This document shows positions 53,624-63,904 of a stretch of DNA of 64,000 bases, in pieces. The DNA comes from Adiantum capillus-veneris (Eukaryota > Streptophyta > Polypodiopsida > Polypodiales > Pteridaceae). The stretch covers positions 98,142,855-98,206,854 of the forward strand of contig CM043943.1 in the NCBI GenBank assembly GCA_014529385.2, written 5' to 3'. Within the stretch, counting starts at the first letter, position 1; each line of letters begins with the position of its first letter. The translations under genes and the position numbers were made by a program. The notes beneath the pieces are model-generated. The model was given only the letters and a program-made list of their open reading frames with translations. It had not been told where the DNA came from and did no database searches.

Positions 53624-55834
53624 CCCTTTTCCAAGAGGTCTTTCACTGGGTTCATAATCTTTTCATTCTGTACTCGGCTCACAGGATAAGGTGGCCGATT
53701 CGGTGGCGTGCTTCCAAGTATCAGATCAATGGTTTGATCTTCAGGCCCTCTGAAAAGCAATCGGCATGAGTGTGGAGAAAAAATCTTGGCGTTCTTTTCT
53801 TCAGGTCAAAACATATTCAACCTTTATCCATCGTTCAGTTCTCCCAAAAGAATGAGTAAGAAAACTGAAGTTCATCAAGTACAATCTCTAAGCCCTTCAT
53901 TTATCAAAGTCGCTTTCTCGGCCCGGTAGTCAACCACGGCGTAGTTCTTGTGGTACCAAGGGATCCTGAGTAGAACGTCACTCGCGTGCCCTGAACACCC
54001 CTGTCATTGCAAACAAAGTTTGCCAATGCTCTGTGTAATGGCAATATCCCATCCGGGTGCCAGTCGAACTACCTCCGCCTGTGGCGTCAGTCTGTCGGGC
54101 ATTATTCCAAATCGAGCTGCCAATTCCAAGTGAAAAGAAGTTGGCCTTGGCTCCTTCAAAAGAGCTTCTTGATCCTTCACTTTGCCCCAAAAAGCGGTAA
54201 AGTTTGTACTTTCATTCATTTGATTCGGTGCAAGTCCCACGCCATGTGGTACCAGTTCTGCTTTTCTATCTGCCTTTTCTGCCACGTTCCTCAACCGCTC
54301 TCGAACTCTCAGGCCTGTCTTCGTTCTTATCATTCTGTTCTTTCTGTGCCTTGTTAGGGCACTTCGCGGAGATATGTCCATGTTCCCCGCATCCAAAGCA
54401 CTTCCCCTCTCTGATGAAGTGAGCTCTCTCCTCAGGAGTAAGCTTGGGTCGTGCATCATTTTTCTCTGGGTTGTTCTTTTTCTTTCTACTTTCATTCCCA
54501 GAAGTCTGTTCGGCTCGTTGTGTCATGGGCTCATCTGTGGGGTAGGTCAGACTGCCAAAGTGAATGGCAAAGCCCCGCTTCGCATGACTCGTCAACTCCT
54601 GAATAGAAGCTGACTTCTGTTCCAAGCAGTGATCTCGGATCTCTGTAGGTAGACCCAAGGTAAACCGCTCAATCTGTTCTCTGAACGAGATCTTCTTGAA
54701 TGAAGAGGCGGGTAGAAAAGAGCTCCAGAATCTTTCACAATAAGAATTCACTGTATCGCTCTTGGTCATCCGGAGATGGTTCGAAGCAGCTCGTATATCT
54801 CGCTCAAACTCTTGAGTCAACCAAGAAGAAATAAAAAGCCTCTTGAATTTCAGCCATGTAACTGGCACAGTCTTGCTCAATAGAAGCGTGGACCACCAAG
54901 TGGAGCATTCCCCTTAAAATAAGAGGCAGCTCTCCGAATCTTGGAGTGCTCTGAATAGCGTCCTCCCGCGAAAGCGATGTCAAACTGTTGTATAAAAGAC
55001 AAAGCCTTCGAAGCATCCGAGTATCTTGAAAAGTATCAAACTTGGTCGAGTGGCCACCTTCCTTAAACTCTCGGACTTTCTTGCTTTTATCTTCAAGAAA
55101 GTCATACTGGTTGGCTTTGTTGAAATTCTTCTTGTTCACATAAAAGTTTCCGTCATCGGAATCTGAGCTGTTTGTAGACCAGTCCGCAATAAAACTGTCA
55201 GTCTCACTGGGCGAGACTTAGACTTCCTTGCCTTTTTCTTGCCCTTTCCGAAGCGTTCCTTCTTGCTTAGCTTTTCACCTTTTCTGTCTTCTTGGCTCGA
55301 ATCTAAAGAGCTAGAAGAATTGTCGGAAGAAGAAGAAGAAGAAGAACTGGGTACTCCTTCAAATCGAACACGCTTCTTCTGTTTCTTTGCCTTGTCAAAT
55401 GTCGACCGACAACCCAAATACCCCGGGAAGTCAGTGCCTTTCTTCTGCTTTTTGCCGTGCTTTTTGTCCTTCTTTTGCACGTCGAAAAGCTGAGCAATCC
55501 GTGCATCAACCACGTTCTCTAGTTCCTTCTCCGTATATTTCTTGGAGGCAGAAGATTTTTTGAGAGCGGGTTTCGGGAGTGGTGTTGTGGTTCTCTGCCA
55601 CTCAGTCTGTACCTCTTCCAAAGAGGTCTGGTTCATATATTTTGCCATCTTCGGGTCCTTGGCAAAATTGAGCATCATCTTTGTTGCATCGCCGATCAAC
55701 TGGCGACGCTCTATCTCTTGCCGCTCCGCCTAAGTAGGCCAAGGCGGGCCATACTCTCTGCCTGAATCTTCGTTGTGATCCCAGCCCGCATCTCCAGATG
55801 TAGAGGGAGTCAATTGATCATTGCTTTAAGCCAT
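53624..55834 (-). pseudogene. Chromovirus 2 gag, protease and RT N-terminus
   Basis: Gag starts at the ATG 55832-55834, with a TAA at codon 3 and TAG at 55730-55732. It continues with KKMMLNFAKDPKMAKYM-like N-terminus, KKRVRFEG and Ser-rich stretch, then capsid (TWLKFKRLFISSWLTQEFERDI, FTLGLPTEIRDH) over two frames, zinc knuckle CFGCGEHGHISAKC (near 54390), and a protease remnant where GAKANF is present but the catalytic Asp is lost (SFEGAKANFFS, near 54150). Near 53624-53760 comes PEDQTIDLILGSTPPNRPPY and KDLLEKGL, the entry to RT, which ends at the guest's target site. Confidence 0.88.
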
Positions 55835-55894
55835 AGGTGCCGCGGAAAAAAAAAAATCGGGGATCGGATTTCCCGTAGAAGAGAAATCGGCCGT

Positions 55895-55906
55895 GCTTTG
55901 ATACCA
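55895..55906 (-). other. Chromovirus 2 primer binding site
   Basis: TGGTATCAAAGC on the minus strand, one base from the LTR, one mismatch to the initiator tRNA-Met site. Unlike Chromovirus 1, which has a different sequence there. Confidence 0.8.
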
Positions 55907-55907
55907 C

Positions 55908-56478
55908 TGTAACAGACTTGGACACTCCAAGTCAAGAATCAACCGCGACAGCACCAAATAACCACTTCAAAACAATTCACAAATCACAATAGATTTGCAC
56001 TGGCCCGGCGGAGTTCCGTGCCTAGAGATATTGGCCCCAAAGACTGGCGCCCCTTTCTGTATTTCTTTTTGTATTAATCAATCATCAAAGTACAAGAGAG
56101 CGGTTAGGGTTTCACTCTCAGACTCTGCGTCCAGATGCTCTGAGAAGTGAGGCCCTCACCACTAATTTAAAGGTTACAAGGGATGCCCAAAAGCAGAGCC
56201 CCAAAAGCTTGAAAGCAAAAGCAGATTCTCTCTCTCTCTCTCAATGAGAGTCAGTAAAAAGCAAGTTCTCTTTTTCTCTTTCTTTCTCCCAAATCAAAGC
56301 GAAAAGCTGAGATTTGCGTCGCTCAAAATTTCCCCAAAAAAAAATTAAAAAAAAAATAATCCACCTCCGCGATTTTCGGAAATTAGGGTTTCTGGCAAAA
56401 ATTAGGGTTTGTAGGAATTTTAGGGTTTCTGGCAGAAATTAGGGTTTCTGCTGTCTGCCACGTTATTACTTTGTGACA
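55908..56478 (-). repeat. Chromovirus 2 5' LTR, with telo-box cluster
   Basis: 571 bp. Carries the same four telo-boxes at 56383, 56402, 56420 and 56439 with 18-19 bp spacing, so the cluster predates insertion. Confidence 0.93.
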
Positions 56479-58568
56479 AAGGACCTGAAAAGGAAAGCCA
56501 CTGCAGAGGAAGCTGGCAGTTCAAAGAAACCAAGAATTACACTAACCAAAAGCAGTGAATTCTTGAAGCAAATCGAAAGCCAGGTTAAGGCAGTGAGCAC
56601 TGAGACAACTGCACCTGATCATTCAGTTGTCAAACTTACAGTTGCTACTGGCTCTAGGAAAGATCAGGTAAAGCCAGTCACTGAGGCGAAGGTACCAGAC
56701 TAGTCAAGAGACAAAGGCAAGAATCAACTGGATAAGGGGAAAGGTCCAGCGTCCTCAACTGTGTCTGAAATAGTTCCTGCCATTTCTGGAAACCCTCTGC
56801 AACTGGTTAAAAAGGATAAGTTGCAGCAAATGCAAACTCAGAAATTGAGAGGGCATCTCTTACTCACCAAAACTGATTATGCATCTCTACCTTATGTGGC
56901 TCCTGTGGCAATATATGAACCTGTTGATTCTGATCCAACCACGGTCAAAGACAGATGTTTAGTACTAATACAGTCTTCTTGGAATACCATTGTCAGCTGT
57001 ATGGGACAATTGGTGGAGGCTGCTGGATCAGAAGATGAGATCAAGAAGCTTAAGGCTGATTTGGCAGAAGCACAGCATCAGATTGCAACACTCCAGAAAG
57101 CCCAGGAAGTGCAGAACATACAACACAGGGTATTGGAAGCTCAATCAGAAAGGGTTCAGAAGTTGTTGAACAAAAAGCTAGCCAAGGCTGAGTCTGAAAT
57201 TATGATCATGAAAAGTCAAAGGAATGAGGCACTGAGAGCTGCAGAGCGAGCTGAGGCAGGGCTCAGAATGAAGCGGACAGAATTCAGGAAGCTGCTAATG
57301 CACCATACCACTCTGAAGCGTTCGCTGACTGACAGATACATCTACAATAGCTTGTCTGAAATTTTAAACCCCGCAGGCAATGCTGTTTTTGACCTAGAAA
57401 ATTTAAAGTCCTTAATGGAAAGTCTGCAGAGTGATTTGCAAGACAAGGTGGGTGAGTTCAATAATGCTCTGATGAACCAAGCCATAATGGATTATATTGA
57501 GCAACAGACTTCCCCGGATGAGGAAGAAGAAGATGAAGAAGATGAACCCGATCAGGAGGAGGATGATGAAGAGACTGGGCATACAAAGGATGATGATGAT
57601 GCCCCACCACCATCTCCACCCCCAGGACCTAGTACTGGTGAGACAGGGCTAGATGAAGGAGGCCAGTCAAAGCCAGACCAACCAGACCAGACTGAGGGAC
57701 AGCAGGAAGGACAAGAAACAGAACACCAGTCGGGTCATTAGCAGACTGAAGAACAGCAGCCCAGTAACATTGGGAATCAGCCCACGGATCAGTCCCATCA
57801 CAGCAGAGAGGCTAAAGGGAAAAGGAAGGTTCAGGAGGGAAAAGGAAGGTTCAGGATGAAGGACCAGTGAATGATCATCAGCATTCACTGCAGCTCATTA
57901 CCTTGAATAAGCAGCTGAGACATCAACATGCCTCCATCACCAGACAGTATCTGGAGGATGATGCTCTCTGGACTGATTTAGAAAGATTCCAAAGATTATA
58001 TGTGGGAGCCAGGGAAATGGTAGAACATTGGAAATCTGCTGCTTTCCATGATAAAGAAGCTTGTAGACTACCTGCGCATCCCAGTACAGTTCAGCTGTTG
58101 GAACGAGTTCCAGAATGGATACTCAATGCTGATGAGAAAGTGGTAAACCCGCACTGGCAAAGACAGTCTACTGCAGATTGTTAGTCTTTAGCTCTCTGGG
58201 TAACAAACCAACTTACCGCTGCATGAAGGACGTTAGGGTCCAACTTAAGGATGTTCTGGTACAACTGCAAAACTGCCAGAGGTGTTTTGGACCAGAAAGT
58301 GAAAGCCATCTTGGAAGACCAGACAACCACTAGCAGAGGACCTCAAACACGAATGTCAGTTGGAGCACGGGCAACTGCTCTCCGAACTCTATTCCAGCTA
58401 GTAAGAATTACTAGGAAGATGATGCAACAAGAGAACCAGGCAGTCCTGAATTTTCTGGAATTTGTGTTTGATTCTCCAGTTCTCTTGTATGCTGTTTCAG
58501 CAAGAGAAACTAAGTTGCCAAGATTTTTTCCAACGTTGTATCCTCAACATCAAGAACCAGTTGATTGA
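56479..58568 (+). pseudogene. G2 additional ORF after integrase, 3' part (coiled coil, acidic tail)
   Basis: The frame continues from 41239 across the AAGGA site: KDLKRKATAEEAGSSKKPRI is a Lys/Arg-rich nuclear-signal-like stretch. TAG at 56701. Then a long heptad region (DEIKKLKADLAEAQHQIATL, KAESEIMIMKSQRNEALRAA) that should form a coiled coil, and an acidic tail (DEEEEDEEDEPDQEEDDEE) with PPPSPPPGP. TAG at 57739. A 20-bp tandem duplication near 57815-57855 shifts the frame. The remainder (LNKQLRHQHASITRQYLEDD, VGAREMVEHWK, then TAG 58182, TGA 58224, and ALRTLFQLVRITRKMMQQE) goes on to about 58568. Together the extra ORF was roughly 900 residues. Confidence 0.6.
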
Positions 58569-60200
58569 CTCACATATAGCACCATCAGCAATGACAAATA
58601 CATATCCACTGGTGGATTCCTGGTATCCATGTCACCTACCATGTCTGCATCACAATATCCCTGTAACTTTAAGTCACATTTTCCATAACAAATACACTTG
58701 TACCTTTCAAATATCTCAGAATGCATTTGACAACTTTCCATTGCGCTTAGCTAGGATTCGACATGTATCGACTAACAACTCCCACTGCATAAGCAATGTC
58801 GGGACGAGTGGCAACCATAACATACATAAGAGAACCACAAGCTGATTCATAAGGGATTCCCTTCATTGCTTTCAATGCCAGCTCATCCTTTGGGCAATCT
58901 GCCTTGCTAAGCTGAGTGTATGGAGGTAAAGGTACTCCCAAGATGCTTAGCATCAGCCATATTAAACCCATCAAGTACTTTTGCAATGTACCTTTCTTGA
59001 GATAAAACCAGCAATTTCAGCTTTCTATCTCTTTTAATACGCATGCCCAAAATATGCTCTGCATCACCCAAATCCTTCATAGCAAATGCTGAATTTAGCT
59101 TACGTTTCAGAGCATCAAGACTAGTCTTATGTTTCTCGGCAAGCAGCATGTCATCAACATAGAAAACAAGCATGATGGGACTACCATCTTATCCCTTTTG
59201 GTATACAAACAATGATTTGTATGGCTGCGTTTAAAGCCTTGAGACATCATAAAAGTGTTAAACTTCTTATACCGCTGTCGTGATGATTGTCTCAAACCAT
59301 ACAGAGCCCTTTTCAGTTTGCATACAAGTTCCTCGCGTGTAGGAACCACAAAACCTTCAGGTTGTTTCATGTATATATCCTCTTCAATGTCACCATGCAA
59401 AAACGCTGTCTTTACATCCATTTGATTCAATTCCAAATCAAGCACCGCAACGAGAGCAAAAAGGACACGTAAAGCTGTAAGCTTTACAAAAGGAGAAAAG
59501 ATTTCTTGAAAATCAATTCCTTTTTTCTGTGCATATCCTTTTGCAACCAACCTTGCCTTGTACTTTGGTTTTTCATTCACAATCTTAATCTTGTATACCC
59601 ATTTGTTAGGAAGAGCCTTTCTCCCTTTAGGCAATGGCACAAGATCCCAAGTATCATTTGCATACAAGGATTTCATTTCCTCTTGCATTGCAAGCTCCCA
59701 CTTACTTCTTCACTCACACGACTTAGCCTCTTGATAAGTAAGAGGTTCACCCTCATCTGTCAACATTACATGATGCAAAGAGGGATTAAATCTCTGTTGT
59801 TGCCTTCTCAAACGAGTTGACCTGCATACCCAATGATCTACATTCTCAGGCAACGGTTCCACATCATAAGACAACTCATTTTCAGCTCTTTCATGCTGTT
59901 GAAAATCATTTTCAGCCAATTCAGGTGGCTGTCCATCCTCATTAGGAGCATCAAAATCATGTTCTACCTCTTCTGGCTCAAGGTTAACCGGCTGATTATC
60001 AATTTCAGCTTGCGGTAATGCATCATGAAGCTCTTTCTCAACATCAATGGGTGGCATAGAAGGTTGAAATCTGACAGTTTTCTTGTCAGCATCAGATTTT
60101 GTAGCATTCTTAAGCAATTTTGCCTTATTGAATACATCTCGGCTGCATATTACCTTTCTAAACTGTGGTAACCACACTCTATAGTCCATTTCACCTTCTT
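58569..60200 (-). pseudogene. Copia C integrase C-terminal linker, RT and partial RNase H
   Basis: 59710-60189 holds the post-integrase linker with acidic repeats and RSTRLRRQQQRFNPSLHHVML. 59107-59706 holds RT: WDLVPLPKGRKALPNKWVYKIK, YKARLVAKGYAQKKGIDFQEIF, LNQMDVKTAFLHGDIEEDIYM. 58907-59173 has LVFYVDDMLLAEKHKTS. 58747-58986 has PYESACGSLMYVMVATRPDIAYAVG. RNase H begins (GYCDADMVGDMDTR) but stops before the second catalytic site. Frames shift at about 59180 and 58910. Confidence 0.88.
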
Positions 60201-61511
60201 CCCCATAACCTAGAAGACTCCTTTAATGGACTTCATATCAAGCTTTGTTCTCAAGTCATTGCGTACATGAACAAAAGCTTCGCAGCCAAATACTCTCAAA
60301 TGATCATAAGAGGTAGCTTTGCTAGACCAAACCTCCTCTGGAATGTTATTTTTCAGCGTACTTATTAGGAGAGCGATTACAAATATGAACTGCAGTTTTC
60401 AATGCCTCCCCCCAAAACTCTTAGGAAAGATTAGCGGTGGACAACATGCAACGCACTCTCTCGCATAAAGTACGATTATACCTCTCAGCCACACCATTAG
60501 AAGATGGATTATAAGGGGCTGTCAACTCCCTTTTAATCCCATTTTCATCACAAAAACGTTGAAATTCAGCAGACACATACTCTCCTCCATTATCAGATCT
60601 GAGACATTTAAGCTTAGTACTCTTTTGCGTAGTGACAAAAGCATGAAACTTCTTAAAAGCATTAAAAGTCTCACTTTTACTTTTCAACAAATGCACCCAT
60701 CCTTTCCTAGTACAGTCATCAATGAATGTAACAAAATACAATGCACCACCAAAAGACTTAACAGGCATAGTGCATACATCGGAGTGAATAAGATCAAGAG
60801 GATTAGCTTTGCGAGAGACACCAGAGTGATAAGAAGATTTCTTTTGCTTTCCATAAAGTCAATCATTAGAAAAATCCAAGTTTTTGCCTTTTACATCAGC
60901 CCTCTTTAAAGAGGAAGCACATCAATACCCTTTTGGCTCATATGGCCAAGTCTCTTATGCCACAATTCCGTGTGTGAAGCAACTTCAACAACAACATGAA
61001 ACTTGCGAGGCAAAGCTTTGCATCGAAGATAGTACAAAGTACCTCTTTTAGACCCTTTTGCAGCAAGCATAGAGCCATTAAGCAACTTCCATGAACCCCC
61101 AGCAAAGATGGTAGTATAACCACGTGCATCTAACTGGCCAACAGATAGCAAACTTTTCTTAATACCTGGTACAAACCTGACATCATTCAACACAAGCTCT
61201 TGACCATTGTTAAGAGCCAAACGCATAGTACCCATTCCCTCAATATTGCAAGCAAAATTATCACCAAGGTACACCTCGCCATAATTGCTTGCAGCATATG
61301 TAGCAAAACACTCCAAAGATGGAGTCATATGGAATGAAGCACCAGAATCCACTATCCATGACTGGGATAGACCATCATTAGCACTAAGCAATGCATCAAT
61401 GATATCTTTCTTTGAGATAAGCATGTCTTCTGCATTAGCTATCACCAAATCTAAGGGGCATGAAGCCGCAACCAAGATTTCCTCAACGTTTGACAACTCC
61501 TCAATGACCAC
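60201..61511 (-). pseudogene. Copia C protease and integrase
   Basis: Protease: SWIVDSGASFHMTPSLECF (DSG intact) and VRFVPGIKKSLLSVGQL. Integrase zinc finger starts ELWHKRLGHMSQKGIDV; the Cys pair is disrupted by a frameshift near 60900 and a stop in the LYGK motif. Core: TMPVKSFGGALYFVTFIDD, LRSDNGGEYVSAEFQRF and NPSSNGVAERYNRT carry the second Asp and the Glu; the first Asp lies just upstream in a shifted frame. A stop at 60421 interrupts before the FLGYG-type region (60200-60420). Confidence 0.88.
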
Positions 61512-61578
61512 ACTAGAGGATACATTTGCATTCTCAGCATCCCTGGAGGAATCACCTAGTGATTTTTCCCCTTTCTTC

Positions 61579-62359
61579 TCATCTTTCTTCTTCTTTTCTT
61601 GCGTTTCCTTCTTCTTTTTCTGCTCTTTCTTGAAATACCTGCAATCGGGTTTCTTGTGACCCTTTCTGCCACATTGATATCTTATCCTTTGTCTTGCTCT
61701 TACTTCTATTTTGAGTCATGTTGCCCGCATCACGCTTTTGATTTCTACCTCTTGAATTGTAGGCAGAACTGCCACCTTCCCCACTAGACTTGCGTCTAAT
61801 CTCTTCATTGAGAATAGACCCTCTCACACCGTCATACGTGAGGGTGGGACTGTTGTTCAAGGAGACAACCAAGGTTTCCCAAGTATCTGGCAATGTCATA
61901 AGCAAGAAAATAGCTTTTAGCTTATCATTGAATTGCTGAAGCCCACTGTCCTGCAGCTGACTCAACACACCTCTAAAAGCACTCAAATGCTCAAAAGCTG
62001 ACTTTGAGTCATCAAGCTACATATTCACCAACTTTCGCATCAAATGCACGTGGTTCATAGGCGTAGTGTTCTCATAATTGGACTTTAACTTTTGCCATAT
62101 TGCATAAGCAGAGTCCAAACGCTTTGATATCCGTCAAAATGTCATTATTGATAGCCATTTTGATGTAGGCCTTCTTATTTAACCTGGCCCAGTCTTCGTC
62201 AGACAAACCTTGTGGCTTATTCTGTTTCAATGCATCTTTATAATCCTTTAAGAAAAGGATACCTTGCATGCGTTCTTGCCAAAGATCGAAGCTTTGACAA
62301 TCGAAACGTTTGATTTCCATCAAACTTTTAGAGTCAGATGCGGAAGAGGAAGAAGCCAT
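61579..62359 (-). pseudogene. Copia C gag
   Basis: Begins MASSSSASDSKSLMEIKRFD at 62359, then CQSFDLWQERMQGILFLKDY, LSDEDWARLNKKAYIKMAI. After a frameshift near 62080: FKAIFLLMTLPDTWETLVVSL and GVRGSILNEEIRRK. A zinc knuckle near 61650-61690 can be read across two frames. The fold is the copia UBN2-type gag. Confidence 0.85.
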
Positions 62360-62793
62360 CTTAATTCAACTACAAGGGTCTATACAAGGGAGATGCAATA
62401 GGCTGAAAATTTCACCAAATAGCAACCACAAGACTTTGCATACAAAGAGCCACAGTTTCTTTACATGAAACAGTCCAAATCTGAAATTTCAGTTGAAATG
62501 TGCAGTTTCACGCACTTGTACTCAGCTTTTCACTCAATTTGTCGCGACAAACATCAATACATGTGATCCCACAACTTTGGTACACCTGCGTATTGCTGTT
62601 TTGACCTGTAACACGCTGTAAATCACCTGTTTTGACCTAAAAACAATCTGTTTTGGGTTGTTTTGGTGACCTTTTCGACTCCGGAAGCAAGGGTCTTCGC
62701 GATGGAAGCGAAGTTGATCGCGGGAGAGCAATATTAACTCGCTGTCCAACAAACTGCCCAGGGCTGTTTTGAAACCCTAGGGCTTTGATACCG
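62360..62793 (-). other. Copia C leader and primer binding site
   Basis: Leader of about 420 bp. The primer site 62783-62793 reads GGTATCAAAGC on the minus strand, a diverged initiator Met type. Confidence 0.7.
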
Positions 62794-62794
62794 A

Positions 62795-63075
62795 TCGAAA
62801 GCACGAAGCAATAGGTACCGGTAGGTGCGCGTCGCGATGTAGTGTAGGATTGGGACAAGAAGCAGGAGGCACAGAGCAGCAGAGAGCTAGTGCTAGAGAT
62901 TGAAGAAGGAAGAGAGAAGGCACGCTCGTTTTTGGGGAAACCCACAATAGTGGTTTTTGTCGCCATCCCACTTTTCTTATAAGTGACTTTAAAAAATGTG
63001 TCTAGGTTCAATGTGAACCTGGACAAAGTATAAAAAATGTACAATAAGAGGTCATTTAGGGCCTTTAACCCAACA
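62795..63075 (-). repeat. Copia C 5' LTR
   Basis: Begins TGTTGGGTTAAAGG in element orientation, with a TTTATACTT box near 63025. The inner edge is approximate because the terminal CA is degenerate. It shares a 35-40 bp block with the G2 LTR at 33676. Confidence 0.7.
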
Positions 63076-63103
63076 GGGCCAATGCCACTCCGTGTCGCGT
63101 GTT

Positions 63104-63340
63104 CTCTCTCTCTCTCTCTCTCTCTCTCAGTTATGCGGGAGGAGTATTAAGAAGTCTGAGCAGTGGTTACTCTCAGCACCTTCAAACGATGCAGGCTGCG
63201 GTCTGGGGGGCGTTTGATTTTGTAAAAGGCCTCTATATCTCCCGGCTTGGACCTTTTTAGGTTATGCGGGAGAAGTGATGAGGGAGTCGTTGAATATCTC
63301 CCGGCCCGGATCTTGTTAGGTTATGTGGGAGGAGTGTTCA
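63104..63340. repeat. (CT)n microsatellite and two to three degenerate 65-bp repeats
   Basis: CT repeat at 63104-63127. Units containing TATCTCCCGG and GGTTATGxGGGAG occur at about 63230-63290 and 63290-63340, with a partial unit at 63129. Each pairs CTCCCG with CGGGAG, so each could fold. Confidence 0.7.
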
Positions 63341-63686
63341 ACGCATAGTCACAAGGGACGCATTCCGGGACGGGGGACGGGACTCAAATGGATTTTTAGT
63401 GTAAAAAAGAGGGCGGGACGGCAAGTGGGGCCGAAAAAGTGGGGACGGGAAGCCCGAAAAAGGGCGTCCCCTGTTACTATGGTTCAACGGTGACTTTATG
63501 TTTTTATGTCTTGTAACATGCATATGTGTTGCATTGTGATGTGCCAACCAGTGAATATTCCTAATTGGATGAGATTGCATGGGTATGTAATTTTAGTGCA
63601 TCAAGACACCCATGGAAGATCAGTGCGGTTTGGGTGTGATGGCTAATTTTACTACGCCGGAATATCAAGAGTTCCGATATGGGCGA
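63341..63686. other. No gene seen
   Basis: Purine-rich GGGACGGG-type stretches (63350-63470) then unremarkable sequence. Probably 3' untranslated DNA of the gypsy element whose LTR starts at 63905. Confidence 0.45.
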
Positions 63687-63785
63687 AAGGAGAAGCCAAC
63701 TCCTTGATCAAAAGAGCCGACAAGAGAAGCTAACTCCTTGATTAAAAGAGCCAAAAGGAGAAGCTAACTCCTTAACAAAAAGAGC
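63687..63785. repeat. 33-bp tandem repeat, three units
   Basis: Units at 63687, 63720 and 63753 share AGAGAAGCxAACTCCTTGAT and AAAAGAGCC. Each has AGGAG facing CTCCT. Confidence 0.88.
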
Positions 63786-63892
63786 AAATTGATTGTCCCT
63801 CGGAACGTCCCTCAGAATGACCCTCGGAAGTTTTTGAGCTAACTTGAGTTGTTTTGCAGATATGCTGAAATCGCGGACGATTACTCTCTTTC

Positions 63893-63904
63893 AAGAAGGG
63901 GAAA
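63893..63904 (+). other. Polypurine tract
   Basis: AAGAAGGGGAAA directly before the LTR start at 63905. Confidence 0.8.

Larger units (their letters stand above)
41240..56478 (-). mobile_element. Chromovirus 2 (decayed), interrupted by Chromovirus 1
   Basis: LTRs 41240-41819 and 55908-56478, target duplicates AAGGA (41235-41239, 56479-56483), primer site 55895-55906 (TGGTATCAAAGC on the minus strand, one base off the initiator Met site), purine tract 41820-41832. Minus-strand gag, protease, RT, RNase H and integrase have stops and frameshifts throughout. RT and integrase motifs are close to Chromovirus 1, so the two belong to related families. The guest's TSD CAAGA lies in RT, and host sequence resumes in frame across it. 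Confidence 0.93.
33676..58568 (+). mobile_element. Gypsy G2, OTA-type (Tat/Athila-like), with extra post-integrase ORF; interrupted and 3' truncated
   Basis: Plus-strand order: 5' LTR, primer site, gag with zinc knuckles, protease, RT, RNase H, integrase, then a long additional ORF. Non-chromoviral RT (FMDDFTVYS), DGG-type protease and absence of a chromodomain point to the OTA branch (inference). It is split at 41235-41239/56479-56483 (AAGGA) by Chromovirus 2. The 3' end, including purine tract and LTR, is missing: at about 58568 the sequence changes to Copia C. Numerous stops make it inactive. Confidence 0.88.
58569..63075 (-). mobile_element. Copia C, Tork-like, truncated at its 3' end
   Basis: On the minus strand: 5' LTR (about 62795-63075), primer site, gag, protease, integrase, RT and the beginning of RNase H, which breaks off near 58569 against G2 sequence. 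No 3' LTR. RT and RNase H motifs resemble Copia A (YVDDMLLAEK, AEHILGMRI). Coding frames are interrupted at several points. Confidence 0.9.

Noticed and set aside
34255..58568. TAG read as glutamine (alternative genetic code) to explain G2 stops
   Set aside because: Chromovirus 1 has a 1687-codon frame using standard stops, and other elements show mixed stop types, so mutation of G2 is simpler.
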